From contig NC_083654.1 of assembly GCF_963576545.1 (NCBI RefSeq), forward strand, positions 18,010,199 to 18,074,198: a DNA stretch of 64,000 nucleotides, written 5' to 3'. Source of the DNA: Limanda limanda. Lineage: Eukaryota; Chordata; Actinopteri; Pleuronectiformes; Pleuronectidae. Of this stretch, positions 46,415 to 58,500 are shown piece by piece (the stretch's first letter is position 1; the number at the start of each line of letters is the position of its first letter). A program made the translations under genes and the position numbers. The notes below the pieces were generated by a model. It was not told the DNA's origin. It made no database searches and saw only the letters and a list, made by a program, of their open reading frames with translations.

Positions 46415-49400
46415 GGTGTTGACAGTGCTGATGATGTTCGGGCCAAATGAAAAGACGACTTGGTCCAAACACCAGAAGGTGTGAGATCAGTCCTGAGCTG
46501 AGTTGTTCATTGATCCTGCAGAGCATGCACTGCAACCCACTGTAGCTAAACCCGCTGACTGTGCATTTCCCCTGTCTTGTAGCTTTGTGATCACTTTATC
46601 ACCCATTCAATACTCTCGTCTCGTTCTTTCACACTGGACATTTTGCCCTCTCGTGTTATACATTTTCACAACATTACATTTGGCTTTTCCCAAATCTTTC
46701 CTCATGCAACATTTCAATTTTATGCTCTTTTGCAGTTTTTGTTTCCAAAAATGTGTTTAGCAGTCCTCTCCTGATGAAATAAGTCATGTAATCACAGCTG
46801 CATGGCTAAAGATTCAAAGAATATGTGTGTTGTTTCTTCCTCCACCAGGTACCGACACACAGTGAGCCTGGGCAGCGTGGCCGTGATGTGCCAGTTCTGT
46901 AAACCTCCTCAGGCTCTGGAGGCCACCAAGGGCTGCGCAGACTGCAGGTCCAATTTCTGCAACGAGTGCTTCAAGCTGTATCACCCATGGGGGACGCCGC
47001 GGGCCCAGCACGAGCACATCCAGCCCACACTCAACTTCAGACCAAAGGTTAGACAGGGAGGGACTCGCTGTTCATCCCCATGAATAATGGGATGAGAGAC
47101 ATTTTATTTTACAATACAAAAAGCAATCTGAAATGGCCTCTTTACAAAGGTTAGAACTAGGGCTGGGCAAGTTAACTCGTTTTAATCGAGTAAACTCAAG
47201 TGATGAGTGACGACAGAACCAAAGTAATTTGTAGACACTGCCAAGGTGAATTTTCTTATCACCGGAGTACTTCCAGTCTAAAATATCACCTAAATACAAA
47301 ACACACAGTTGATATCAGCAAATCATTCAACGAAACAGCGAGTGGAGCGAGGCTTCGGCAGACTATGTTAGATGCAGGGAGGAGTACACATTTTTCATAA
47401 CGAAGAGGATAACATTAATGCCCTGGCAGTGGCATTGAGCTTTAATTTTGTATTTGCTTTGATAACATTGTTAAGTTGAGATTTACACTGAATATTTTAT
47501 TTAACTGCTACTGTATTAAATGCTGATGTTAAAAGTGTTTGCACAACAAATGTTATGGCACTTTCGTTCAAATGGCAGAACATTGAAAATAAAATTGCGC
47601 TATACACTACTTTTTAATTCATTATTGGATTTTGCGTATACAAATGCGATTAATCGTGATTAATCAGGGAAATCATGCGATTAATCGCGATTAAAACTTT
47701 TAATCGTTGCCCAGCCCTAGTTAGAACTAATAACTTTATTCATTATAAAATGTCCCTATACTTAGGTTTTTATAGATGTAGACGACTGTGTAGTTGATAA
47801 AGTGTCATTATCATTATCAATATTATTATTATTAGGCAATTTAACATCAGCAAAGCATGCAGCATTCGTGCACGTTTAACTCGTCTCTCCTCCTCCTCAG
47901 GTTCTGACTTGTCCGGAGCACGACCAGGAGAAGCTGCACTTCTACTGTCGGACGTGTCAGCGGCTGCTCTGTCCTCTCTGCAAACTGCGCCGCGTCCACA
48001 CCGGACACAAAGTGCTCCCCGTGGTCCAGGCCTACCAAGCCCTGAAGGTACCACTCTCAACCCCACTCGGTTTCACTCAATATCCTGCAACAATAAACAA
48101 AACAAAACGCATGAATAAAAGTAAGTAGAGTTTGTGATCATATGAATGAACCATAGGAAAATCTTTGCAGGTTTCAGTGTATCAGAGACAAACAGCAGAG
48201 ATCAGAGATTGTAGATCAGTGAAGCACATAGTTCAATGCAGAGTTTTTGTAATGATGTTTGTGACAATTAAGCTGTCTGCTGTGTACTTGTCGTTTTACA
48301 GGAGAAGATTACAAAAGAGATGAACTACATTCTGTCCAACCAGGACACAGTTCTGGCTCAGATTACCCAGCTGGAGAGCGGCATCACCCAGACCGAGGTG
48401 ATTAATACTTATCGGGCTGACCAAATGTTGATGAATGTGGACGTGACACCAGTCATCAGACAAATCTACACAAATTACAGAGGTTCCTGTCTGTTGATTT
48501 ACACCAGTCACCCTTTAGTGTCAAACAAACTTTCAGTAACTTGGACAGATCATCACAAAATAAAAAAGCCTTGATCTTCAGGTTTTCTTTTAACCCACAT
48601 GGACTCTTAATTTGATGCCTTCCTGATTTGGTTCAGTAGTTTTTGAGTAATCCCTTTAACTGACAAACAAGCAAACTAGATTATTTGTCACAAACCTCCC
48701 CCAAGGCCCAGCAGCCCCCTTAGATTCAATCAAGCTACATCAAATTACACACTCACATAAATCATACCAATCACCATAGTTCCCAAAACAGGCCTGATGA
48801 TTTTCATTAAGATCCATGAAATATTCCCTTTGGAAAATGGGTGAAAATGTCAAAAACAACATCCTAACTTGCTCATGTCTGGTTGACCCATCAGTCCACA
48901 TTTGTGCCAAACTTTCATGACGCAGATTTTCAATCTTTCCACCAAGTTTCGTGGGAATCCATTCAGCTGGTTTCATGTCATCGTGACAAACATAAAACTA
49001 AACAGCCATCAAACAAACTAACGTGGAGCGGTGGAAACACAACCCTCCTCGGCAGAGATAATTCATTTCATCTGTTCCTGTTCACTTCAAACACTGAATG
49101 TTTCGCCGAATCTTCTCACAGATAAAAGCCTCGAATGAATCAACATCACTCAAAGTGCATCAGTTATTATCCGCTGGCTGTTACCGTCCTCAGACGCTTG
49201 AGCTCCGTCCGTCTGTGTCATCCATCACCAGGTAAACAGCGTGTCGGCCCGAGAGCAGCTGGCTCAGAGCATCAGGGATCTGACCGCCGCCCTGGCTGAG
49301 CGCCACGCTTCCCTCACCCAGGCTCTGGAGACGGCCCGGCAGAAACGAGGCGAGGCGCTGTCGGCTCAAGTGGCGGAGAGGCGGGGTCTGATGGAACACG

Positions 49401-52400
49401 CCGGGCTCATGGCGTTCACCCAGGAGCTCCTGAAGGAGTCGGACCAGCCCTGCTTTGTGCAGGCTGCTCGCCAGACTCATAACAGGTCCTCCATTTGTTT
49501 ATCTTTGGCGTTGCTCTCTGTCTTGATTGATCAGTCCTTGGATCATTTATGTCTTGTTTTGTGAAAGTGTTCCTGATAACGGAAAGTGCAGAGATACAGG
49601 AAATGTAGGAAAGAGGAGGGAAACAGGGGATTTTCTGCTTAAGGTGTTAATGCAACTATTTGCTACATTTTTGTCTTGTAAAATGTTTTCCACCGTCTTT
49701 TATTAAATTAATAAATAAGTAGAATAAAATTTAGCAAAATCAAAAACAACATAATAACTCTTCATAATTGACTATTTTAGTTACATGTATTATTTAGTAA
49801 TACCAATTGTAATAAACTTAACTCCTAAACCAAAGACCTAAACCAAAATTGAATTGATGAAAATATTGCCAGTGTATCCAAAGTTTTTTTGCTACAACTA
49901 TTAAAAGCCATGAACACAGGATATTATTAAGTGTCAATCCAACTTATGTTGTCCTGTTCCCTTTAAAACTCATAGTACACCAAGTATTTATCCGCAGCGG
50001 AAAATAGGACAATTTACTTTTGTTTGTTGTTTTGTTTTTTCTGAACCCGACAGTTCACCCGGTTTAAAGGAAACACTTTGTACTTTTACACAAACAAAAC
50101 CATATTTCTATAACCTGTCTTCAGGAGAAATGAAGGTGCTGGAAGTTAGAAAGAACTGAGAGAAATATTTATGTGTTGGGTTATTTTATGAAATTTGATA
50201 ATGTTGAGATAAATACAGAATGACGCCAGCCTTATCTTGTAAAAAGAATCCTACTCCACTGCCTCCTTATCAATCTGTCTCCCTCCCACACAGCCTGATG
50301 GAAGCATCATGTGAACATCCTCCTTTATTCTTCTAACACTGCCCCCCCCCCCTGTTTCCCTCTGCACCAGGTTGAGCAAAGCTATTGAGAATCTCCAGCA
50401 TTTCAGCCTGGCTGCTGATCCGTCATTCAGACACTTCCAGCTGGACGTCTCCAAAGAACTCAAACTGCTGACGGAGCTGAACTTCATCCAGGGTGAGGAG
50501 GGGAGTGGGCCGGGAAGGAGACAAGATATAAAAGAAGCGAGTGAAGAGGCAGAGACGGAGGGAGAGACGAGCTTTTAATGACGTCCTGATGTTTGTGTTT
50601 GAAATAGCATCAGCTCTGCTACGAACACCCCTGGCGTCTGCACTTTGCAGTTTTAGAGATTGCAAAACCGAGACCTTTGGAAAAGCTGCTGGGCTCGTTT
50701 TAGTTTGAAAACACCAGGAAGCGTTTTAATCTGAACGGGCGGAAACGGAAAAGTTTGGAAACGATGACGTAGACGCTCACAACCACACGCTGATTGGGTC
50801 TTTTAGATTAGATTAGTCACATTTGACCTACATTCTGCATTTTACAATGTTACTGTTAAATGTTACGAGCTATTATTTGAGCATTTCCTCTGTACGCCGG
50901 TACACACATGCCCATTGGTCACGTGATATGCATGTTCAGGCGCTTTATTATTGATGTTAAATCATGTGGAGCCACAGCAGTCACTCTGATAGAGATCATT
51001 TTAGTTTTTCAAATTAAAAAAAGTAGTAGTATGGGTGTAGCCTCACTCTGTGTAATAAAGCTGGAATGCCGTAAAATATAGTGAGAGAATGTGATAAAAA
51101 TGAAGCTGGTTGTACAACTCTGACACTTTTATTTGAGCGTTTTTACTAACAGAGACTCAATGTGCTTATCACAGCGCCCGTGGCTCCAGTGATTGACACC
51201 CAGCGCACCTTGGCCTACGACCAGCTCTTTCTGTGCTGGCGGCTGCCCCAAGACTCGGCGCCGGCCTGGCACTTCTCCGTGGAGTACCGGCGCCGGGGCG
51301 TGGTGCCGGGGGGGGCGTCCCGAGGCGGGATCAGAGGAGGGCTGTCCGCCGCCCGCTGGGGCTGGCAGCGAATGGACGAAGTGAGCGGGACCAGCGCCGT
51401 GATCGACAGGCTGGAGATGGACAGCGTGTACGTGCTGCGCGTGAGAGGCTGCAACAAGGCGGGATACGGGGAGTACAGCGAGGAGGTTTACCTGCACACC
51501 CCCCCTGCTCCAGGTGAGCGTGAACATTGATCCTCTCTGTCAGCCTCTTTAACAAGTTGACAGAAAGAGTTTGACTTTGCCACAGGGGAGGCCGCACCCA
51601 ACGCACAGACGGGTACAACAAGAGGTCACACTCTGCCCTAGTTTCTCAGTTCCCCTGGTAACAAGATGTGAAGAGCACTTTTAGACATGAAATATTGATG
51701 GGAAAAGAAAAAGCAAAATAATAAAGAGTAGAAGGATTCGTACATTATGAAGTCGAATAATTACAATTACAACTTAAAAAGTCATGAATGTTGGGTGTGT
51801 ATAGAGTAGCTTCTTTGTCATTTACGTGCTAGAAATCTTCCACACATGGGACAGGTTTCAGAAGCAGCAACACATGAGGCCAACAAACAGCCTGGTTCAC
51901 CTGAATCCTCTCATTCCTCAAGGGAAATGTAGTCTCTGTTTCAAAAGAACTACAAACAAAAGTTTGGTAAGTTTAAGTAACTAAAACAACATAATAACTC
52001 TTCATAATTGACTCTTTTATTTAGTAATACCAATTATAATAAACTTAACTCCTAAACCAAAGACCTTAACCAAAATTGAACTGATACAAATATTGACAGT
52101 GTCTTTGCTTAAACTATTAAAAGCCATGATCACAGGATATTATAAAGTGTCAATCCAACTCACATTATGTTGTCCTGCTCCCTTTAAAACTCACAAGTTT
52201 ACCAAGTATTCATCTGCAGCGGAAAATCGCACAATTTCATTTAGTTTTTTCTGAATCCGACAGTTCACCAGGTTTAAGGGTATCACTTTGCACTTTTACA
52301 CAAATAAAACAATATTTCTATAACCTGTCTTCAGGAGAAATGAAGGTGCTGGAAGTTGGAAAGAACTTGAAAGAATGAAGTCGAATAATTACAATTACAA

Positions 52401-55400
52401 CTTAAAAAGTTATGAATATTGTGGGTATAGAGTAGCTTCTTTGTCATTTACGTGCTAGAAATCTTCCACACATGGGACAGGTTTCAGAAGCAGCAACACA
52501 TGAGGCCAACAAAGAGCCTGGTTCACCTGAATCCTCTCATTCCTCAAGGGAAATGTAGTCTCTGTTTGAAAAGAACTACAAACAAAAGTTTGGTAAGTTA
52601 AAGTCCATAAGTAAAATGTCATGGATGATTACAGCTTGGGTCTGTTAAATAATAACTTTGTTTTCATTAATTTCATTGCACTTGTTTATTACCTCAATGG
52701 ATTTATTTTTAAGTAGTTTTGTATTTCATTTTGTGAACTTTTTTGAAAGATGGACCTAAAAAGTTGGTATGAACTATGATTTCCCCTCAACGTCAGAAGA
52801 TTCACTCTTCACCTGCATCTTCCAAAACAAATATGGAGGAATCTTCTGTTATTTCCGGTTGATGACGTGAAACCACTCAAATCAAAGTGTATGAGAGCTC
52901 CGGAAAAAAAAAAGAGAGAGAGATATCCACACAGCGGAGCTTCAGTCGCTGTCATCCAGGAGCCATTCATCTCCTCACACCTGCAATTATTTACCAGTCA
53001 CAATAAGAAGCATTGTGAAGCTCTTAATAATTCATAATTCTCTTTCTTTTCTACCCATCCCCATCTTCTTTTTCAGTTGTTCCCCCACCTGTCCTCACAT
53101 CTCCTCACTTTCTTACTCTCTGTTCCCTCATCTCTCTCTCACGCTTCACTTCCATCTCACAGCTTTGTTCTTGTCATCTTCTTCTTCGCTACATCCACGC
53201 TGCCAACCTACACGCCTCCTATGGAACGTAAGAAGTGCATTCATGTCCCTCAACCCCCCCCCATGATTCTCTGCTCCTCTCCTCTCTGTTTGTGGTCATC
53301 CCATCATGCATCCTCCGCCCACTCACCCCTCTCTCTCCCGATAACGAGATCTGTGCGATCACTGATGATGAGGTTTGCACGTTGTTAAGATCCTGGGTCT
53401 TAACAACGTGGATCGGATTGAGATCCAGGGATTTTTTAAATGTTGAAGTTGTTGAATTCCTCCCGTCTCTGTGTTCCGAGGCCATGTGTTTCCTTCCTGC
53501 TGTTGCGAATGTTCCCTCCTTAAACTCCACCTCTCTGTTGAAGGAGAGTGCTGTTTCTTTGCGTTACCTTCTCTGTTTTATTTCCCTGAGTCATCAGTGT
53601 ATAGGTCAGTGTGCTTGTCTCTTGCAGTGCTGGTGGGAGGACGTGCATGCCTGCTCCCAGTTTCCTCTCTCCTCTCCCATTGGCTGTAAATAGAGATGGA
53701 CGACGCGCCTCTGTTTCCTCTCGTTGTACAGAAATCAAGATAATATATCCCGGATACAGTTTTGAAATCTTTTGTTTTTTTGCTTTCTCGGGAAAGTAAA
53801 AGTCTTTATATCATCCATTTTTATGTAGAAGCTCGTTCGCTGTAAGAAGTGTCATTTGAGCATTTCGGATTTCTTCTGAAAAACACACACTTCGGTTTGG
53901 ATTTTTTTTTTCACGTACCCATGAATTTAAACAGATATATTTCTTACCCATTACACCACTTTTCTGTGGGTTAGATAGATAGATAGATAGATAGAGTACT
54001 TTATTCATCCCCGAAGCGAAATTAAGTTGTCATAGCAGCCGGTATATTTGAATACAATTAAATACAATACAATAGAATAAAATAAAAAATATTGAGGTAG
54101 AAAGAATAAAAAAAAAAAAAAAAGAGGGTTACTCCTAGGGTTGCAAAATTCCGGGAATATTCAAAGTCGGAAACTTTCCATGGGAATTAACGGGAATATA
54201 CCGGAATTAACAGGAATTAACGGGAATAAACAGGAATATACGGGAATAAACTGGAAATGTTATGGGTAATTTATACTAACTGTATTTACCTTGTCATATA
54301 CAGACATATGAATATAAACATTTTGTTTTGTCATAGGCTGATTTGAGCCCTGAGGAAACTTTGGCCACTTGACTATACGCTTCTGCATCTTTGTGTCATT
54401 CTTAACATAGGTCTTTGCACAGTATTTGCAAATGTACACAGCCTTTCCTTCTACATTGGATGGGATGAAATGTCTCCACACATGAGAGAGTGCATGTGGC
54501 ATTGTTCTGTAGAATAAGATGAGAAAAAAGTTTGTAAAAAAACACTAATGCAATGCCAGAGATATAAATAGTTAGCCAAACAATTGGAATCGTCTGTGAA
54601 AATATTTTACAATTGATGGATAAATGAATGGAAATAGGCTAGATGAACAGATGAACAATCCTCAATCAGCATGCTAATATCTTTTCCCCAGTAATATCAT
54701 TGAAACTTACCTGACTAGTCCTGCACACTACAGCAGGCCTCAATAGCCCTGCTGTAGAGTGAAGGATGCTGGGAACTATCTGTGCATGTGATGGAAGAAT
54801 GCACAGTTGAGGGTTGAAACTCAACCTGCAGCGTGTGCTGCTTTCCATACATCTTTAAAATAGAGTTTTGAATGATGTTTTTATTGGTCAGCGTTTAATT
54901 AGCGTTTTTTTTTTTTTTTTTCAAAATTCCCAAAATTCCCGAGCTAAACTTCCCATGGAAAGTTTCTGGAAAGTTTCCGGGAATTTACCGGAAGTTTTCC
55001 ACCCCTTTGCAACCCTAGTTATTCCACCCGGTGCAGGACTCTACATCCTGGAGTGATCTAGGTGACGTAGCTTTACTTTTGAGGATCGGTCGTGTCGTCT
55101 CTCTCTTTATTTACAGTCGATGTTCTTTCCTCTCAATCGTTTATTATTCTCCTCCTTTCTCCTCGCTGCTTCCTGACTGTGAATCCGCAGCACTTTCCCT
55201 CCACTGCCTCCTGAACCTCCTTTCTGAATGCACCTGTGTCTTCTCTTTGACCTCACGTCTTCTTCCCTTCTCTCCTGTTTCTGTGGCGTCCCCCCATCAC
55301 AGTGCTCAACTTCTATCTGGATTCCCGTTGGGGTCTCCATGCCGACCGGCTGGTGGTCAGTAAAGAGCAGCGGGGGGCTCGGAGCGTCCCCGGCCTCTCT

Positions 55401-56673
55401 CTGCTGCAGGCCGCTGACCAAGCCCTCACTTCCTGTCACCTGACCTCGGACCTTCTGGTCGGGGATGTGGCGATCACGCAGGGGCGTCACTACTGGGCGT
55501 GCTCAGTGGAGCCGGGCTCTTACTTAGTGAAGGTTAGTAAATTCTAGTTGAATATTTGACATGTTCATGAATGTTTTAGTGATCAGTTATGTGAAAATGT
55601 CCCAAAAAACGAATAAATTATGAATATCCAATTGATTGATTGATTGATTTTCTCTCATGAACAGGTGGGAGTTGGTTTGGAATCCAAACTGCAGGAGTGG
55701 TTTCACCTCCCTCAAGACATGGCCAGTCCACGGTGAGTAAACCGTAATATGAAATGCTGAATAATGAACACAAGGAAAGGAAAGAGCAGAATGTTATAGT
55801 CCAGTCAATCCCAGTGGAGGTGTCGTCTCTTTTCTGTATCATGTGGAAAGTGAAGTGAGGAGTAGCTTGGATGATTTGGAGACATTAAAATTATAATTTG
55901 GTGTAAAGTAAAATCACATTTGTGTTTTAGTGGGAGATAAAGGAACAAATAGGATTATAAATTGGTTTGAAACTGATCTTTAGTTTATTAGATTGTCACA
56001 ATAACTAATAATCCAGCTAGAGACTGCAAAGAACACTGCTCCCATCAACCCAGGTCACATAGTAAAAACAAATGACCAAAAAAATCAAAATACAAAGATC
56101 ACAATACTTGATAAATGTTTGAATCATCCATCTTCTGCTCGACAAGTGGTACAGTGGTCATGTGAAAGCCAACCTGACAGAGATGTTTGTATAAAGGAGA
56201 CCAAGTCTTATCTGTTCCTCTGCAGCTACGACCCGGACAGTGGTCATGACAGCGGAGCCGAGGACGCCTTGGACTCCGCCCCCCCCTTCTGCTTCCTCAC
56301 CATGGGGATGGGTAAGATCTACCTGCCCCAGCACAGCTACCACCACCACAACAACCACGGCAGCGGTAACCGAGACCCCATCACCAACGGCAACAGCCCC
56401 TCTTCACCCACGGGCCTCACCTACCCGCTGCCCCCCCGGCTGGGCGTGTGCCTTGACTTTGAGAAGGGCCGCGTCACCTTCTACGACGCCCACTCCCTGC
56501 GCCCCCTGTGGGAGGGGCACGTGGACTGCTCCGGCCCGGTGTGTCCAGCGTTCTGTTTCATTGGGGGAGGGGCCTTGCAGCTGCAGGAGCTGGTGGCCAA
56601 TCGCAGCGCAGATCAGACGCCGGTCAGAAGGGTGACCATCCAACCCCGCGTGCCCACCTTAAACAACAATTGA
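42931..56673 (+). CDS. trim46: TRIM46 (tripartite motif, class I), complete 12-exon model
   Basis: In mammals TRIM46 bundles uniformly oriented microtubules at the axon initial segment. Coding exons: 42931-42990, 45682-45943, 46141-46330, 46849-47047, 47901-48047, 48302-48397, 49232-49485, 50371-50492, 51175-51513, 55303-55532, 55665-55732, 56226-56673. All have GT-AG ends and matching phases, giving 804 aa (human 759). Exon 1 ([20 protein letters not shown]) matches the human start. RING: CSVC at 32-35, CQHSVCLMC at 47-55, then CVPC in exon 3. B-boxes lie at about 182-225 and 239-280 ([12 protein letters not shown]). Coiled coil and COS region at about 287-443; FN3 at about 445-555 ([20 protein letters not shown]); SPRY at about 557-790 ([25 protein letters not shown]). 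A His/Asn/Ser-rich insert in the SPRY domain differs from human. The exon 7 donor GTCCTC is weak. a/b paralogue not resolved. Confidence 0.96.
43835..43858 (+). other. candidate alternative first coding exon of trim46
   Basis: GCTGCCATGG opens an 8-codon frame (MAPRFQVK) that ends exactly at a strong donor, AAG/GTAAGG. Its phase (0) fits trim46 exon 2, giving [17 protein letters not shown]. The 150 bp upstream are GC- and purine-rich with CTAAAAACCCC, and could be a second promoter. It replaces the 20-residue N-terminus encoded by exon 1. No transcript evidence is available. Confidence 0.45.
46339..46412. repeat. (CA)n microsatellite at a trim46 splice donor
   Basis: The CA array starts 8 bases after the exon 3 donor (GTGGGT at 46331) in trim46 intron 3 and runs for about 70 bp with a few interruptions. 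Confidence 0.95.
47158..47719 (+). mobile_element. non-autonomous hAT element with BED finger (family 2)
   Basis: The ends TAGGGCTGGGCAA and TTGCCCAGCCCTA are exact inverted repeats, flanked by a perfect 8-bp target duplication GTTAGAAC (47150-47157 and 47720-47727). ATG at 47200 or 47203 opens a 65-codon frame with a BED finger ([11 protein letters not shown], then [11 protein letters not shown]; ligands C-C-H-H) that stops soon after. No catalytic region is present. GATTAATCGCGATTAA-type palindromic motifs crowd the right end. It sits in trim46 intron 4 in the sense orientation. Confidence 0.9.
48590..49060. repeat. relic dispersed repeat in trim46 intron 6
   Basis: It contains TTCAGTAGTTTTTGAGTAAT, ACCAAGTTTCGTGGGAATCC and GTCATCGTGACAAACATAAA, phrases of a very common degenerate fish retroelement tail. 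No coding frame. Confidence 0.5.
49744..50157. repeat. intron 7 copy of a shared 400-bp repeat
   Basis: It starts ACAACATAATAACTCTTCAT and ends GAAATGAAGGTGCTGGAAGTT, and recurs at 51983-52370 in intron 9 in the same orientation with few changes. No termini or target duplications were noticed, and no known family was recognised. Confidence 0.75.
51748..52604. repeat. 628-bp partial tandem duplication in trim46 intron 9
   Basis: The segment at 51748-51976 (TGAAGTCGAATAATTACAAT ... AAAGTTTGGTAAGTT) recurs at 52376-52604, offset 628 bp. Between them lies the second copy (51983-52370) of the intron 7 repeat. The composite is therefore segment 1, shared repeat, segment 1 again. Confidence 0.8.
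53378..53410. repeat. perfect 13-bp hairpin, 7-base loop
   Basis: CACGTTGTTAAGA, loop TCCTGGG, then the exact reverse complement, in trim46 intron 9. It would be transcribed as a stable stem-loop in the pre-mRNA. Confidence 0.75.
53968..54119 (-). mobile_element. 5'-truncated LINE-like tail, reverse orientation
   Basis: It starts with (TAGA)n, then TACTTTATTCATCCCCGAAG and CATAGCAGCCGGTATATTTG, the reverse of the tail at 25939-26619, and breaks off in a poly-A run about 20 bp before the hAT element at 54136. Confidence 0.65.
54136..55017 (-). mobile_element. non-autonomous hAT element with decayed BED finger (family 1, copy 3)
   Basis: The ends TAGGGTTGCAAAATTCC and GGGGTGGAAAACTTCC (inverted) flank 882 bp, with an 8-bp target duplication differing at one base (GTTACTCC 54128-54135, GTTATTCC 55018-55025). 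The BED frame at 54502-54260 (minus) keeps HVWRHF and ICKYCAKTY but has lost two ligands: His to Arg (MQKRIV) and the last Cys to Trp (KWPKFP). It is the longest of the three copies and retains about 40 bp before the exon donor that copy 1 lacks. It lies in trim46 intron 9, antisense to the gene. Confidence 0.85.
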
Positions 56674-58500
56674 TGCCTGATCTGAGGTCATATATGGTTA
56701 TTTGGAATGTAATTGGTAATTGTGAAGTATTTACTCAGCTAGAGCGGAAGGTTAGACATCTCAGCGATTTTCTTTGGTATTTAATTTTCTTTTTACGAGA
56801 AAATGTTTCTATAGCAACAAATATGCAATGTAATTAAGTTTCTTACATTTTTGTTATGAGCGGTTTTGCAAGAAGTTTTGCTTAATAGGTGTTGGGATAT
56901 CCAGCACTTGATATGTAATTATATCTTTGATGCTTGCACTTAGCGGCTATGTTGCGTATGTTTATAAAGCTAATGTAGATACAGCACCTCACTATCAGTT
57001 TATCTTTACTATAAAAGCTTTTACTCTCTCACTTCATGTCCTTAATGCTTAAAGCTTCACATATGTTCGATTTATATATATATATGATTCAATTGTGAGT
57101 ATAAAAAAGGTCCTGAATATTTTATTGCAGCCGTGACTTAACTTTCACAGTCGTGAAACCAAAGTGGTATTGTCTTCATGAGATGTAAATGTGGTAAATT
57201 AGAGGTAGAGAGGAACAATGAGGCAATACTGTAATTAGAAGCAATTATACCTCTGCTGCATATAATCACTAGTTTCCACAGTCCTGTTTGTGCATCGCTA
57301 TTTTGTTTTTAAAATTAATGAGTGCCTGCGTGCGTGTGTGTATGTGTGTGTGTGTGTGTGTGTTTGTGTGTGTGGTTGGACTGATTCATTGTCTGACAGC
57401 AAAAAGTTATTCCTTTGATTTTCTTTAAACTTGCTTGATTCTCAGTTAATGAGCAGCGCTTCTTTTGGTCAGCAGAATAAATCCATGTAAACTTCACCTG
57501 CTGGCAGAATGTTTGCAAAAGAAAGAACAGATCAAGGAATTAAACACTGAATAAATACAAACTGTTTAAATTACAAAAAACACCTCCGGTTTCTTTTTGT
57601 TGTTTGTTGAAATTCAATCTGCTTCATCCAGTGTTTCACCTGTTCAAAAGAAAAGGAATCATTGCTGTGGTTTCACCACTAGGGGGCAGCAACACATCGC
57701 CACAGCATCTCCAACTTCATCTTAACTCACTGCAGTTATTGTGATGCTCAGGATATGTGTTCAGACAGATTCATAATTGAGTCAATTTTACATCAAACAC
57801 ATTAATTTGTTAGAGGAAATTGACAAACATAGAGTTTTTGCTTTTAAAGATTTGAGCTGTGAAACATTTCCTAATCTCCCAGAATTCTTGAATAAAACGG
57901 TTACAGATTAGATTTGATGGATTTCTTGCTTTGATGCTTTTTTTTTGTTGCTGTTTTTTGTTTCCAAAAGTATATTCCGCTTGTTTTTACATACGTTTTT
58001 TTCATGCACTTTTCTTTAACGTCCTTGAACATACTATGATAAGTACAGTCCTTGAATACACACATACATATGTTAGATAAGTAAGTTAGATATACATATA
58101 TTATTTAAATGTATAATATGAATACATATATGTGTGTGAGCATGTAGCCTATAAATACATATATACACAGATGCATATTTAGTATTATATATGTATATAT
58201 AGTCGACTATACATACTCTTTTCCTTTTGTCCTACATGCCCCGATGGTTTAATGAAGTGCCCAGAGCCCCATCTGTCAGTTAAATACAACGTAATAATAA
58301 CAATCATAATAATAAAACACATGATACAAACTACACATATGAAAAATCATGTCTGGTTATGAGATTCGTGCTCAATGAAACACCTTGGATGAGGGAATGA
58401 TGAATAGTAACGACCATCTGCTTGTGATCGAGATGCTCACACCTCACACGTGTACTTACTTAGCATTCCTTATGTAAATGTAATGTAAATCGCCCGAGTT
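56674..58500 (+). other. trim46 3' UTR and flank
   Basis: This is AT-rich sequence after the TGA, with (TG)n at about 57330-57372 and AATAAA hexamers at 57476-57481 and 57550-57555, which could end a 3' UTR of 0.8-0.9 kb. No further exon was seen. Confidence 0.5.

Noticed and set aside
53015..53388. Extra trim46 exon between exon 9 and exon 10 (for example after TTTTTCAG at about 53076)
   Set aside because: Exon 9 joins exon 10 in phase and matches the human protein with no gap; the region is C/T-rich with no conserved peptide.
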